A DNA stretch of 64,000 nt, taken from an archaeon. GTDB lineage: Archaea > EX4484-52 > WAPT01. Position numbers and translations under genes: made by a program. The stretch covers positions 172,192 to 236,191 of the forward strand of contig JAPDKB010000002.1 of assembly GCA_029258795.1 (NCBI GenBank), given 5' to 3'. Each line of letters begins with the position of its first letter. Positions within the stretch are counted from its first letter, which is position 1. Positions 53,741-62,499 of the stretch are shown here, piece after piece. The notes under the pieces are model-generated. The model saw only the letters and a program-made list of their open reading frames with translations. It was not told the origin of the DNA and did not search any database.

Positions 53741-54628
53741 ATGATAGCGTTAGATATCGGCGGGACAAAAACCACCGTACTCTTTTCTGACAAAGATAAG
53801 TTGCTCGAGTTCGAAAAGAAATACGGAGAAATAATAAAGGAGTCAAACAAAAAACAAAAATACTGTGTGATTCCAACATTTTTCAAGGAATCAAGAGAAA
53901 AGTTCGATGAGTTCTTCTCATTCTTAAAATCACTGGATAACGAAATAATCTCGACCTTCCCCGGAATAATAAGGATGGAAAAGGTTGAGGGGGAGTGGAA
54001 ATTCCGGCTTTATTCCAAGAGATTTCCATTCATGATAGGAGAGTACGTGGATGTTAACTTTGCAGTCAACGATGTTTACGCTTTTGCTTACCATCACGCC
54101 AAAAAGTTCTTCAAGGATGCTTACAATCGAAGAAAATCCATTCTGGTAATTCAAATAGGCACTGGAGTGAACGCGATTCACATGAACTACTACGATTACA
54201 AAGAGCTTCTCATCCTTGACAAAATATTTGAGGCAGGACACATCACTATGAGGCAGAATGACGGCAAATGTTTCTGCGGGAGAAAAGGGTGTGCCGAGCT
54301 TTTCATCTCCGGCAGATACTTGGAGAAGCTTGGTGGTGGAGACCCTGCAGCTGTGTTCAGAGATGAAGCACTGAAAAAGAAGTTTTACGAGAACCTCGCA
54401 AGCTATCTCAGCTCGCTGGTGATCCTAACGGCTCCTAACAAAATTGTGTTTGGTGGCAGCGTCGCTAAAAGTTTAGATACGGTGCTAATTCACAAGTTAG
54501 TGGAGGACAGATTTCCTCATTTCAAAATTCATCTGAACATAGAGTACGAGAAGGACCATTCGCGTTTATCTAATTTGAGGGGATTGTGCGATCTTTATCA
54601 TAGGTATAAAAAAGGTTTCTTGTCATAG
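53741..54628 (+). CDS. ROK-family sugar kinase or regulator-like protein
   Basis: The 295-residue protein has the ATP-binding phosphate loop DIGGTKTT at residues 4-11, the ROK zinc motif GHITMRQNDGKCFCGRKGCAE (His plus three Cys) and FGGSV near the C-terminus. It lacks a DNA-binding domain, so it is more likely a kinase for glucose, fructose or an N-acetyl sugar than a repressor. The sequence between the loop and the zinc motif is divergent from glucokinases. TATA-like ATTATAAATTTTC at about 53706 gives a leaderless start. It lies in an AT-rich stretch next to a dead IS. Confidence 0.82.
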   Translation: MIALDIGGTKTTVLFSDKDKLLEFEKKYGEIIKESNKKQKYCVIPTFFKESREKFDEFFSFLKSLDNEIISTFPGIIRMEKVEGEWKFRLYSKRFPFMIGEYVDVNFAVNDVYAFAYHHAKKFFKDAYNRRKSILVIQIGTGVNAIHMNYYDYKELLILDKIFEAGHITMRQNDGKCFCGRKGCAELFISGRYLEKLGGGDPAAVFRDEALKKKFYENLASYLSSLVILTAPNKIVFGGSVAKSLDTVLIHKLVEDRFPHFKIHLNIEYEKDHSRLSNLRGLCDLYHRYKKGFLS

Positions 54629-54740
54629 AATAACCTAATTTTTGTAAAAATTTTTTCAAAAAAATTTGTTAAAATTATATGAAAAATTCAACAATATTAC
54701 CGAAAATTTTATATATTTGTTTTAATCAAAATCTCTACCT

Positions 54741-55406
54741 ATGAAATATCTTGAGACATCGATAGTTTTAGACCTCGATGGGTGTCTTTATCCAAAGCGT
54801 TACGAAGTAGAATTACAGGAAAAATATGAATACCCGCTCCTTCGCGAATTTCTAGAGGATCGTGCTGGATTAAACTTCGAATCTAACGAAGAAATAAGGA
54901 ATTGGATAGAGAGACTAAAAGTAATTCATGGAATTTACGCTCACGAACTTGCTATTGCTCGCGAGCTAGGAATAGATGTAAATAAAATCATTCAGGATGT
55001 ATTTTATCAAATACCTGTTGAAAGGGTCATAAGGAAAGACAGAGAATTATCCGAACTTTTGGAACAGATTAAAAATCGCTACAAGGTCACTCTATTTACG
55101 GAGAGACAGGATAAATACCTTACTTCCAGAGTGTTAAACGCTTTAGGTTTGGATTTAGATTATTTCGACGATGTTAGTACGAGGGCAGAGAGACTGAAGG
55201 TCGGAGATCCGTCTAAATATAATCCTGCTGTGCATAAATACGTGTTCCGAGAGCACAAAGATGCCCATTATTTTGAAGATAATCCAGCATATCTTGAAAT
55301 AGCAAAACGTGCTGTGAGCGTCAATGGTAATAAAATAACACCAGTGCCTGTAAAGGATGATTTAAAGGAAAAACTGAATGCTTATATAACTCAAACTCTT
55401 AGTTAA
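54741..55406 (+). CDS. HAD-superfamily phosphatase, pyrimidine 5'-nucleotidase-like
   Basis: The 221-residue protein has HAD motif I DLDGCLYP (nucleophile Asp near residue 11), motif II in TLFTERQ and motif IV in HYFEDNPAYLE. The cap is helical and short. DLDGCLYP most resembles SDT1/PHM8-type pyrimidine nucleotidases, but the substrate is uncertain. TATA-like ATTTTATATATTTG at 54707-54720 is 20-30 nt upstream, so the mRNA is leaderless. Codon use is AT-rich compared with the core genes. It ends four bases from a decayed methyltransferase read on the other strand. Confidence 0.78.
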   Translation: MKYLETSIVLDLDGCLYPKRYEVELQEKYEYPLLREFLEDRAGLNFESNEEIRNWIERLKVIHGIYAHELAIARELGIDVNKIIQDVFYQIPVERVIRKDRELSELLEQIKNRYKVTLFTERQDKYLTSRVLNALGLDLDYFDDVSTRAERLKVGDPSKYNPAVHKYVFREHKDAHYFEDNPAYLEIAKRAVSVNGNKITPVPVKDDLKEKLNAYITQTLS

Positions 55407-55409
55407 GAA

Positions 55410-56333
55410 TTAGAGTTTTCTTGCAACAGCGACGTGTATGTGAAATTCAGTTATGTCAATGCCTTGCTCATTGTTATTTTCTTTAATAACCCCCAACCCA
55501 CCTATTAGTTCCTTACCATTATTGGAAGATGCTTGCGAAACGGATGTATGCTTGACTATCTCATATTTTTCTAGTTCAAACATATTTTTTTAATGCTTTT
55601 TCAAATTCTTTCGTAAAAATTTTATTTAATAAATGCATTTTCCTTCTTTTAGTCAAATATGCAATTTCTTTGGCAATTCTTTTATGGGTTATCTCTACAT
55701 TACATGAAAAATAAAAACTAGCAGCTTTTTCGGGGTTTTCAATCCAAATTCACATGCCACTAACATCATTGGAGATAGCGAGGTCCTTTATTTTTTGATA
55801 TTTACTCTCGGGAATTAAAACAACACCCCGGTATTCGTCCTTAATCGCTGGTGCCAGTATACACCCTTCTCTCACAAGAGATTTTAGAACAAAAGTTGGA
55901 AATACCTCCACATCCAAAAAGTGAATAAATTTTCTGCCTTGCCGCAGGATGCGATAAATTTCTTCCACGGCGGTTTTTATATCCATATTATCAATACAAC
56001 TCAAGCCAATGACATAATCGAACACTTCATTTTTGAAAGGAAGTGTGGTGACATCCCCACATATAACCGCGGGTATGGTGCTGTGACGATATTTTGATCT
56101 TTTACACATCTCATACGAATGATCAATACACACTACTTCATTGTTTTCTAGAAAATGGGCGATATTTATTCAACAATTCCATTAAACATCCTTCTCCACC
56201 CTCCTATTTACAAGACTTTCGCATGTGAACGTTCTACATGGTTCTCCAATATTTCGCGAATCAGAACACCTTCTTGAGGCTTGAAAATTTTTCTGTATTC
56301 GTATATATGTTTGTATGGAGATTTATCGTCCAT
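55410..56333 (-). pseudogene. Decayed SAM-dependent methyltransferase
   Basis: Read from ATG 56333, the frames spell a class I methyltransferase: MDDKSPYKHIYEY, then AKVL followed by a stop (TAA at 56208-56210), then GGEGCLMELL (motif I) in a shifted frame, then ENNEVVCIDHSYEM, FKNEVFDYVIG and a body with another stop at 55750-55752. The coding sense then continues to KALKKY, shifts again in a poly-A run near 55580 and ends FHIHVAVARKL at 55410. At least two stops and three frameshifts make it non-functional. The longest intact piece is 55750-56133. Confidence 0.82.
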
Positions 56334-56392
56334 ATTTGTCAAGAAACATCTGTCGCAAAAGTTTTAAAACTAGTTTGTAGTCTAATCTGAAC

Positions 56393-57229
56393 ATGCCGCT
56401 GCTCACACCATTTGACCCGTGGAAGTTCAAGCTCTGCACCTGCCCGCCAAAGCTCTCCTTCAACCCCTATACAGGATGCGCTCATCATTGCCTTTACTGC
56501 TACGCCACCTACATTCCCCGCTTCTGGGAGGTGAGGGAGAAGAAGGACCTGCTGAAGCGGCTTGAAAAGGAGCTTGAGAAACTGCCTGCCGGAGCCATCA
56601 TATCCATGTCCAACAGCTCGGACCCTTACCCTCCCGTGGAGAGGGAGAAAGGACTGACGAGAAAGTGCATCGAGCTCATGAAGGAGCACGGCGTCAAACT
56701 GCTCGTTGTCACGAAAAGCGATATTGTAGCCAGAGATGCTGATCTGCTGGCAGAGATGAGGGCTGCTGTTGCCATGACCATAACCGGCAGAACAGCCCAG
56801 CAGCTTGAGGTGAACGCTCCGTCAATGGAGAAGAGGATAAAAGCGCTGAAAGTTCTGCACGAGGCAGGAGTGCCTGCAATTCTACGACTTGATCCTCTCC
56901 TTCCCTGGGCGGATGAAAGAGAGTGGATGGAGGTGATCGAGTCCTGCAGTTTCGTTGACCACGTCGTGACCTCAACTCTAAAGCTGAAAAAAGATGCGTA
57001 TTCCAGAATAATTCTTCACCATCCCGAGCTGAAAGAAACGCTGGAAGAACTTTACATAAAGCGCGGCCAAAGAATCAGCTCCTACTTCTACCTACCGAAA
57101 GAGCTGCGTGTTGAAATGTTGAAGAAGGTGGAAGCAAAATGCAACGAGCTCGGCATAAGCTGCGCTTTTTGTAGAGAGGGTGTGGCTTTCAAGGCAAGGA
57201 GCTGTGATGGGAGTCATCTGCTTAAATAA
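56393..57229 (+). CDS. Radical SAM protein, spore photoproduct lyase-like
   Basis: The 278-residue protein has the cluster motif NPYTGCAHHCLYCYA (CxxxCxxC) near residue 28, preceded by CTCPP and followed by the ISMSNSSDPYPPVE segment of the SPL-like (Rv2578c) group. The C-terminus carries CAFCREG with two more Cys. The family repairs spore thymine dimers in bacteria, but most archaeal members have unknown substrates. TATA-like TTTTAAAACTAG at about 56363 lies 25 nt upstream. Confidence 0.84.
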   Translation: MPLLTPFDPWKFKLCTCPPKLSFNPYTGCAHHCLYCYATYIPRFWEVREKKDLLKRLEKELEKLPAGAIISMSNSSDPYPPVEREKGLTRKCIELMKEHGVKLLVVTKSDIVARDADLLAEMRAAVAMTITGRTAQQLEVNAPSMEKRIKALKVLHEAGVPAILRLDPLLPWADEREWMEVIESCSFVDHVVTSTLKLKKDAYSRIILHHPELKETLEELYIKRGQRISSYFYLPKELRVEMLKKVEAKCNELGISCAFCREGVAFKARSCDGSHLLK

Positions 57230-57255
57230 GCAATGAGCGCCGCAAAACCCTTCCA

Positions 57256-57585
57256 TCACTCTAGAGGTTGAAGGGGCTCGTAGAGCTTTCTCATTTCTTC
57301 GAAATCCCTCTCCCGAATTATATGGATCTCAACGAACGGGTTGTCCTCACATGCCTTACGCAGTTCATCGTACAGCTTCCATCTCTTATCCCACATTTTA
57401 GCCGGGATCACAACCAGCACGTCCAGATCGCTGGAAGGCAATGAGCTTCCGCGCACCCTCGAGCCAAAGAGATAGCATCTCAGCCCGTGCTTATGACACA
57501 CGCGCTTTATGTTCTTAAGATAAGTATTCAGGTTTTTCTCAAATTTTTCTCTTTCCTCCTTCACTATATCCAACACTCTAGGCAT
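57256..57585 (-). CDS. Minimal nucleotidyltransferase (MNT)
   Basis: The 109-residue protein has the motif LFGSRVRGSSLPSSDLDVLVV with GS and DxD, as in MNT-domain antitoxin-like proteins. No HEPN toxin gene is adjacent, so it may be an orphan or act on a distant partner. It lies just downstream of the por operon on the same strand, with only 12 nt between, and could be cotranscribed with it. Confidence 0.8.
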   Translation of the reverse strand: MPRVLDIVKEEREKFEKNLNTYLKNIKRVCHKHGLRCYLFGSRVRGSSLPSSDLDVLVVIPAKMWDKRWKLYDELRKACEDNPFVEIHIIRERDFEEMRKLYEPLQPLE

Positions 57586-57597
57586 CCTCACACTACT

Positions 57598-58506
57598 TCA
57601 CACAAGCTTCGGCAAATCTATCCCTTCTTTCTCCACCTTTTCCATCATCTCCCAGTGTTCCCTCACGTGCCTCTCCACCATCTCAATTATATCCTTCCTG
57701 CCAAGAAGGTGTTTAAACCTGCCCTGCAGCTTGAAGTACTCCTCCACGGGCTTGAATTCCTTTGGCTTGTAATTTATCTTCAGCTTTCCTTCCTCCACCT
57801 CGTAGAGCATCCACAAGCCCGTTTCGACGGCAAGCTTTGCCACTTTTATCGTTTTGCTCGGATCAACGTGCCATCCTATCGGACACGGTGAGTAGATATG
57901 GATCAATCTTGTCCCGCCCTCCATCTCATAAGCTTTTCTGACCTTGGCCTGCAGGTCGGCCCAGAACGCAGGATTGGCTGTTGCCACATACTTTGCGCGG
58001 TGCATGACCGCTATCATCGCTATGTTCTTCTTCCACTCCTGCTTGCCGGGAATTTTCTTGCCAGCAGGACTCGTGGTGGTTGAAGCACCGAAAGGTGTGC
58101 CTCCGCTCCTCTGCAGTCCGGTGTTGCTGTAAGCTTCTGTATCGTAAACTATGATGATTATATCCTCCCCCCTCTCCAGAGCGCCAGAAACAGCTCCGAA
58201 CCCTATGTCTATCATACCTCCGTCTCCACCCATGGCAACAACTCTGGTGTGATTGTTGCCCTGAGCTTTCAGCGCTCTTTTAACACCCGTAGCAACGGAA
58301 GCCGCGTTTTCAAACACAACGTGAATCCACGGCACCTTGAAGGACGTTTCGGGATAAGGGGTGGTTGTAACTTCCATACAGCCCGTGGCCTGACATATTA
58401 TCACATCATCGCCCAGCGCTTCAAGAACGTGCCTGAAAACTATGGCTGATCCGCATCCTGCACAGGTTCTGTGTCCGGGTGCAAACTGCCTTAGCCCTAT
58501 CCCCAT
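57598..58506 (-). CDS. porB: Pyruvate:ferredoxin oxidoreductase, beta subunit
   Basis: The 302-residue protein binds thiamine diphosphate: HRTCAGCGSAI with Fe-S ligand Cys, the TPP motif GDGGMIDIG-x-n-N, and CMEVTTTPYPETSF. It is the catalytic subunit that decarboxylates pyruvate and passes electrons to ferredoxin, or runs in reverse to make pyruvate from acetyl-CoA. It is the last gene of porCDAB, and the ATG lies 18 nt after the end of porA. Another 2-oxoacid is possible but the sequence best fits pyruvate. Confidence 0.93.
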   Translation of the reverse strand: MGIGLRQFAPGHRTCAGCGSAIVFRHVLEALGDDVIICQATGCMEVTTTPYPETSFKVPWIHVVFENAASVATGVKRALKAQGNNHTRVVAMGGDGGMIDIGFGAVSGALERGEDIIIIVYDTEAYSNTGLQRSGGTPFGASTTTSPAGKKIPGKQEWKKNIAMIAVMHRAKYVATANPAFWADLQAKVRKAYEMEGGTRLIHIYSPCPIGWHVDPSKTIKVAKLAVETGLWMLYEVEEGKLKINYKPKEFKPVEEYFKLQGRFKHLLGRKDIIEMVERHVREHWEMMEKVEKEGIDLPKLV

Positions 58507-58524
58507 TCTTCAGCACCTCCAGCT

Positions 58525-59691
58525 TCAATATGATGAGCTGACCTCGCTTCCATCCACAATTTCCACATGACCGCTCTTAACCGTCCTCGCTTTTTCAACC
58601 ACATAATTCAGCGTTGCCTTGTTAACATCCACCCCTCCGAGCCCCACAACAAAATCCACCACTTTTGGCTTGTCTTTTTCATCGTAAAGCGCGTCCCTAA
58701 CCTCCAGGTACACCGCCCCCGCATTACCCAAAGATATGTTTCTGTCGAGCACAACCACAGCATCCCTATCTTTCAGCACCTCTACAATTTCATCCTTCGG
58801 GAAGGGCCTGAAGGTTCTTATGCGTACAAGACACACATCTTTCAGCTCGTCCTTATCGATCATGTCTTTTATCGTGCCGCATACCGACCCCATGGCAACC
58901 AGAGCAATGCTACCATCTCCGTAAACCTCCAGCAGCCCATCCCCGTATACTCTACCGAATTGTTTGGCATAGATATCATGCACCTCTTTAATCACTTTCT
59001 TTGAATTCCAAACAGCTTCAGCCAGCTGCTTCCTCAATCTTGCATAATCAGCCGGAAAGCCGAGAGGACCCATAGTTAACGGCTTTTTAGGATCGAGCTT
59101 GTAAGGGTAGTTGAACTTGCCCAGGAATTTGTGCACCTTTGACTTCGGAGGAATCTCAACCGGCTCGTAAACGTGAGTCAAATAAAACCCGTCCATGCAC
59201 ACCATGACTGGCAGAAGCACGTTCTTATTCTCCGCAATTTTATATGCCTGCACGACACTATCCACAACCTCCTGCACGCTCTCGCAGTATATCTGGATCC
59301 ATCCAGAGTCGCGTTCAGCAATGCTGTCCTGATGGTCATTCCATATGTTTATCGGAGCGGAAAGTGCTCTGTTGGCTATCACCATAACAAGTGGCAAGCG
59401 CATGCCAGCTGCAGCAAAAACAACCTCATGCATTAGCGCTAAGCCCTGCGAGCTTGTTGCGGTGAAGCTTCTTGCTCCGGCTGCAGTAGCGCCAAGAATG
59501 GCCGAGATGGCTGAGAACTCAGCTTCCACATTAACGAACTCGCAATCAATCAGGCCATCAGCATGCATTTTGGCAAGCTCCTGCACTATGTGTGTCTGGG
59601 GAGTGATGGGATAAGCTGCAATAACTTTAACATCGCAGTTAGCAACAATCCTCGCTACAGCCTGACTGCCTTCCATAACCTCTCTTGCCAT
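58525..59691 (-). CDS. porA: Pyruvate:ferredoxin oxidoreductase, alpha subunit
   Basis: The 388-residue subunit contains the pyrophosphate-binding/CoA-side domains, with the YPITPQTHIV start, TSSQGLALMHE and the C-terminal domain with VLDRNISLGNAG. Together with porB it forms the active site. The ATG at 59691 follows GGTGATGTGATC; the frame to 59724 is open but overlaps porD. Confidence 0.93.
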   Translation of the reverse strand: MAREVMEGSQAVARIVANCDVKVIAAYPITPQTHIVQELAKMHADGLIDCEFVNVEAEFSAISAILGATAAGARSFTATSSQGLALMHEVVFAAAGMRLPLVMVIANRALSAPINIWNDHQDSIAERDSGWIQIYCESVQEVVDSVVQAYKIAENKNVLLPVMVCMDGFYLTHVYEPVEIPPKSKVHKFLGKFNYPYKLDPKKPLTMGPLGFPADYARLRKQLAEAVWNSKKVIKEVHDIYAKQFGRVYGDGLLEVYGDGSIALVAMGSVCGTIKDMIDKDELKDVCLVRIRTFRPFPKDEIVEVLKDRDAVVVLDRNISLGNAGAVYLEVRDALYDEKDKPKVVDFVVGLGGVDVNKATLNYVVEKARTVKSGHVEIVDGSEVSSSY

Positions 59692-59704
59692 GATCACATC
59701 ACCG

Positions 59705-59992
59705 TCATTTCGATTCCACGACACTGCTTATGGCCTTGAACGGGCACTCCTCCATGCAGATCAGACAGCCCTTGCAGTAATCGTAATCGATGGTGCATTT
59801 GGGTTTGTCGTATCCCTTAACTTTTTTTATCGTTATACACCCTTCCGGACAGAACTTCTCGCAGATGCCGCAGCCGGTGCACTTTTCCAGATCCACCACG
59901 GGTCTGAAGGTGCGCCAGCTTCCGGTTTTATTCCTTGCGGTGCTTCCAACATCGATTATTATTCCACCCGGAAGGTCCTTTGTTTTCGGCAT
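59705..59992 (-). CDS. porD: Pyruvate:ferredoxin oxidoreductase, delta (ferredoxin-like) subunit
   Basis: The 95-residue protein carries two 4Fe-4S motifs, CTGCGICEKFCPEGC and CKGCLICMEECPF, which relay electrons from the active site to soluble ferredoxin. It is between porC and porA in the minus-strand operon, the usual order. Confidence 0.95.
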   Translation of the reverse strand: MPKTKDLPGGIIIDVGSTARNKTGSWRTFRPVVDLEKCTGCGICEKFCPEGCITIKKVKGYDKPKCTIDYDYCKGCLICMEECPFKAISSVVESK

Positions 59993-60001
59993 GAAAACAC
60001 C

Positions 60002-60553
60002 TCAGTTTTTCATGGATTTGTATATGGTTTCGGTTGCCTTTTTGTTCAGTTTGGCCACCTCTGGCTTTGAGGCGAACATTTCATCTATTGCTTTTTTAAG
60101 ACCGTTCAAGCTCACCAGTCCCGAAATCGATGCAAAAGCTCCGAGCATTATCACATTGACGAATGGTTTTCCGATTATTTTGAGAGCTATGTTCGTGGCA
60201 TCTACATGATGAATGTTGATTCCTTTCGCACTCTTAAGCTTATCAGGTGCATGGGTGGAATTGACTATAACCGTGCCACCTTCCTTAACCCTGCTTATAA
60301 CATCCACGTTATCCAGCAATGCAGCATCAAGCACGAGCAGGTAGTCGGCATGATAAACCTGCTGCCTGAGCTTTATTTGCTCATCACTTATCCTGCAGAA
60401 GGAAAAGACAGGAGCACCTCGTCTCTCCACACCGAAGAATGGAAATGCCTGTGATTCTTTTCCATCATGGAAAGCTGCCTTCGCAAGAACGTATGCGGAA
60501 GTTACGGCACCCTGACCTCCTCTACCCAGAACGGTTATCTCGTGCATTGTCAT
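60002..60553 (-). CDS. porC: Pyruvate:ferredoxin oxidoreductase, gamma subunit
   Basis: The 183-residue subunit has the GRGGQGAVTSAYVLAKAA motif and FFGVERRGAPV, both diagnostic of PorC/KorC. It opens the operon porC-porD-porA-porB. TATA-like AACTTTATTAACT at about 60577-60587 is 25-30 nt upstream, so the mRNA starts close to the ATG. Confidence 0.94.
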   Translation of the reverse strand: MTMHEITVLGRGGQGAVTSAYVLAKAAFHDGKESQAFPFFGVERRGAPVFSFCRISDEQIKLRQQVYHADYLLVLDAALLDNVDVISRVKEGGTVIVNSTHAPDKLKSAKGINIHHVDATNIALKIIGKPFVNVIMLGAFASISGLVSLNGLKKAIDEMFASKPEVAKLNKKATETIYKSMKN

Positions 60554-60586
60554 GTCATAGAATAAAGTACGAGGTAGTTAATAAAG

Positions 60587-60781
60587 TTAACGTCGTCCCT
60601 CCACAATCTGCCCAACAATCTCGATCGGTTTTTTCGCATCTTCCACTGCTGCTTTACAGTCATCTCTGGATATATTGAACTCAAGACCGTAAAGTATCTC
60701 ATGCCTTTCCAACCGGTACGCGTCCATGGCAATCTCTTCTTGAAGCAATCCTCTAACTTCATTCCACCACCGGGAGCTCAC
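60587..60781 (-). CDS. Small helical protein, possible HEPN-type partner of the nucleotidyltransferase
   Basis: The frame encodes 64 residues beginning at GTG 60781, rich in Glu, Arg and helical amphipathic segments (WNEVRGLLQEEIAMD, AVEDAKKPIEIVGQIVE). It overlaps the end of the winged-helix nucleotidyltransferase gene by 23 nt. Such NTase genes are often followed by a HEPN-domain partner, and this could be a short or truncated one. A second frame (60550-60762), coupled by ATGA and starting MKLEDCFKK, looks HEPN-like only at its start, so a frameshift between the two is possible. Confidence 0.4.
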   Translation of the reverse strand: MSSRWWNEVRGLLQEEIAMDAYRLERHEILYGLEFNISRDDCKAAVEDAKKPIEIVGQIVEGRR

Positions 60782-61316
60782 CGTAGAGGGGTAAGCCGTA
60801 GGTTATTACCTCTCTATAAAAGGGTGTGTTTTCCTTGTATACTTTTTTCCATTCACCCCAGCTCATCCAGATCAATTGTATCTTCCGGTTTATTTTTCCT
60901 TCGAATAGTGAAATGTCTTTTAGAATTTTATCATTTCTCTTCCCCCCAATGACAAGCAAGTCGATGTCACTCTCTGCGGAGTCCAAACCTTTTGCAGCAG
61001 AGCCGTAGAGGATGATGCAGTAGAGAGCAGGTACTTCCTTCTTAAGAAATTTCAATAATCCCGATTTTTCTATTTTCCACACAGTATAGGCTACCTTGGT
61101 ATACCGGAAGGAAACATTCTCAACATTGGCCCTCAATATCCTCATTCTTCCCCTAAACTCTTCCACAAGCAATTCCTCACGGACAAGAACATCGACAAGC
61201 TTTTTAAGAAATGACGGAGAAATCTCTAACTTCCTTGCAAGCTCCCGTACATAAACCTCTTCATATGGATGATCAAAAAAATAGCCGAGCACTTTCCACA
61301 GATTCTCGCTGAACAT
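60759..61316 (-). CDS. Winged-helix protein fused to a nucleotidyltransferase domain
   Basis: The 185-residue protein has an N-terminal winged helix (about 1-60; VYVRELARKLEISPSFLKKLVDVL) and a C-terminal MNT-type nucleotidyltransferase with YGSAAKGLDSAESDIDLLVIG. Such proteins are common in archaea and thought to be antitoxin-like regulators paired with HEPN proteins. The gene lies downstream of tRNA-Ile on the same strand. Confidence 0.82.
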   Translation of the reverse strand: MFSENLWKVLGYFFDHPYEEVYVRELARKLEISPSFLKKLVDVLVREELLVEEFRGRMRILRANVENVSFRYTKVAYTVWKIEKSGLLKFLKKEVPALYCIILYGSAAKGLDSAESDIDLLVIGGKRNDKILKDISLFEGKINRKIQLIWMSWGEWKKVYKENTPFYREVITYGLPLYGELPVVE

Positions 61317-61436
61317 ACAATGTTTCTATTTTTCAAACAATATAAATTTTTGTTCTCATTTCACGAACAAATGTTCTCAATTTGAGAACATTCGGGTCCT
61401 TGTTCTGTTGAAATTGGATTCCGAAAAAGAGAACGG

Positions 61437-61514
61437 TGGTGGTCCGGGGGAGATTTGAACTCCCGACCTCCCGCTTATCAGGCGGGCGCTCCGACCAGGC
61501 TAAGCTACCGGACC
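61437..61514 (-). tRNA. tRNA-Ile (GAT), no intron, encoded CCA
   Basis: On the minus strand the gene starts GGTCCGG at 61514 and ends CCGGACC-A-CCA at 61437 (78 nt). D arm GCTT/GAGC, anticodon stem CCCGC/GCGGG with loop CTGATAA (anticodon GAT), T arm GGGAG/CTCCC with an uninterrupted loop TTCAAAT. It has no intron, unlike the other two tRNAs in the window. Confidence 0.95.
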
Positions 61515-61571
61515 ATGGAGAAGATGGAGCACACAGATAAGATATTGGCGGGAGCTTTTTAAATTTTCTCA

Positions 61572-62273
61572 TTACGCCCGTTCCAGAACGGCTTTTCCTG
61601 GTTTTAAAGCGGGCTCATCCCGGCAGCGTCTCACGAGCTCCATGCGTATTGGCGGTTCTTCTTTCAGCTCCACGGCGGCACCTATCAAACCATCGTGCGG
61701 AGCATAGTCATTACCTATAAAACATTCGCAATCATCGAGCTTTATCCTTTCGTGGTGTGGGAGCTTAACGCGCAGGAAACTTTCAAGAGCAGATTCGGGA
61801 TCGGGATCGCAGCTCACGAACTCCAAAATGTCAGCGCAAGATAGCTGTGAAAGCACAACTCCCATCACCGTGGGTTCAACAGCGTAGAGACCATAAATCT
61901 CTATCTCGAGAGAGGGACGTGTGTGGCGAGGAGTTTCGATTTCTATGTGGAGTTTTGGTTTGTGTCCGTATTTCAATATGGGGTTTGCGTGATCCTTGGG
62001 GTAAAGGTTGATATCCACGCTGCAGTGCTCGTCATAATCTTTTTTGGAAGAAAGATAAAAGCTCTCGATCTCGCTCGCAATCAATTCCGTCATTTCATCC
62101 CTCGATTTCTTTCTGGAAATGCTACCGAGATAGGAGGATGTGGTGCCGAACTCTCGCGTGGATACCACCGCAAGGAAATTATCACAACCGGCAGAGCGCG
62201 CCCTTTCAGCGAATTCATCGAACACGTTATCCACGGTTTCCTGAAGAAAAAGCGTTCTGTAGTGCTCGCGCAT
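61572..62273 (-). CDS. Protein of unknown function
   Basis: The 233-residue soluble protein was not recognised. It contains a HCSVDINLYPKDHANP segment and is rich in acidic residues, Cys and His, with several Cys (CDNF, CSVD, CADI, CDPD, DDCECF, RRCRD) spread through it. GAGGTG lies 5 nt before the ATG at 62273; GTG 62279 is the alternative. The gap upstream (62280-62499) holds TATA-like CTTTTTAAATATCC at about 62373-62386 for it and a promoter for the beta-helix gene on the other strand; no further gene is seen there. Confidence 0.6.
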   Translation of the reverse strand: MREHYRTLFLQETVDNVFDEFAERARSAGCDNFLAVVSTREFGTTSSYLGSISRKKSRDEMTELIASEIESFYLSSKKDYDEHCSVDINLYPKDHANPILKYGHKPKLHIEIETPRHTRPSLEIEIYGLYAVEPTVMGVVLSQLSCADILEFVSCDPDPESALESFLRVKLPHHERIKLDDCECFIGNDYAPHDGLIGAAVELKEEPPIRMELVRRCRDEPALKPGKAVLERA

Positions 62274-62499
62274 TCGCACACCTCAAAACCGTTGAATCAG
62301 ACATGGGAGGCGAGCTCATCGCAAAGTGCTCGCGTCACCTCCTCCTCATCATCTAATAATTGTTTTTGTTGGGATATTTAAAAAGATTAAACGTTTAGAA
62401 TCCCGCTTCTGTAAAAATTTTGTAAAATGTGTTGTACGAGTGTTATATGAAAAAGTTAATATATGGGATGTTTCTTAATAGTGATAGGAGGGTGATCAA

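Noticed and set aside
55750..56133. Intact short methyltransferase gene of 127 codons
   Set aside because: Coding sense continues on both sides through stops and frameshifts (motif I upstream, C-terminal end downstream), so it is a fragment of a pseudogene.
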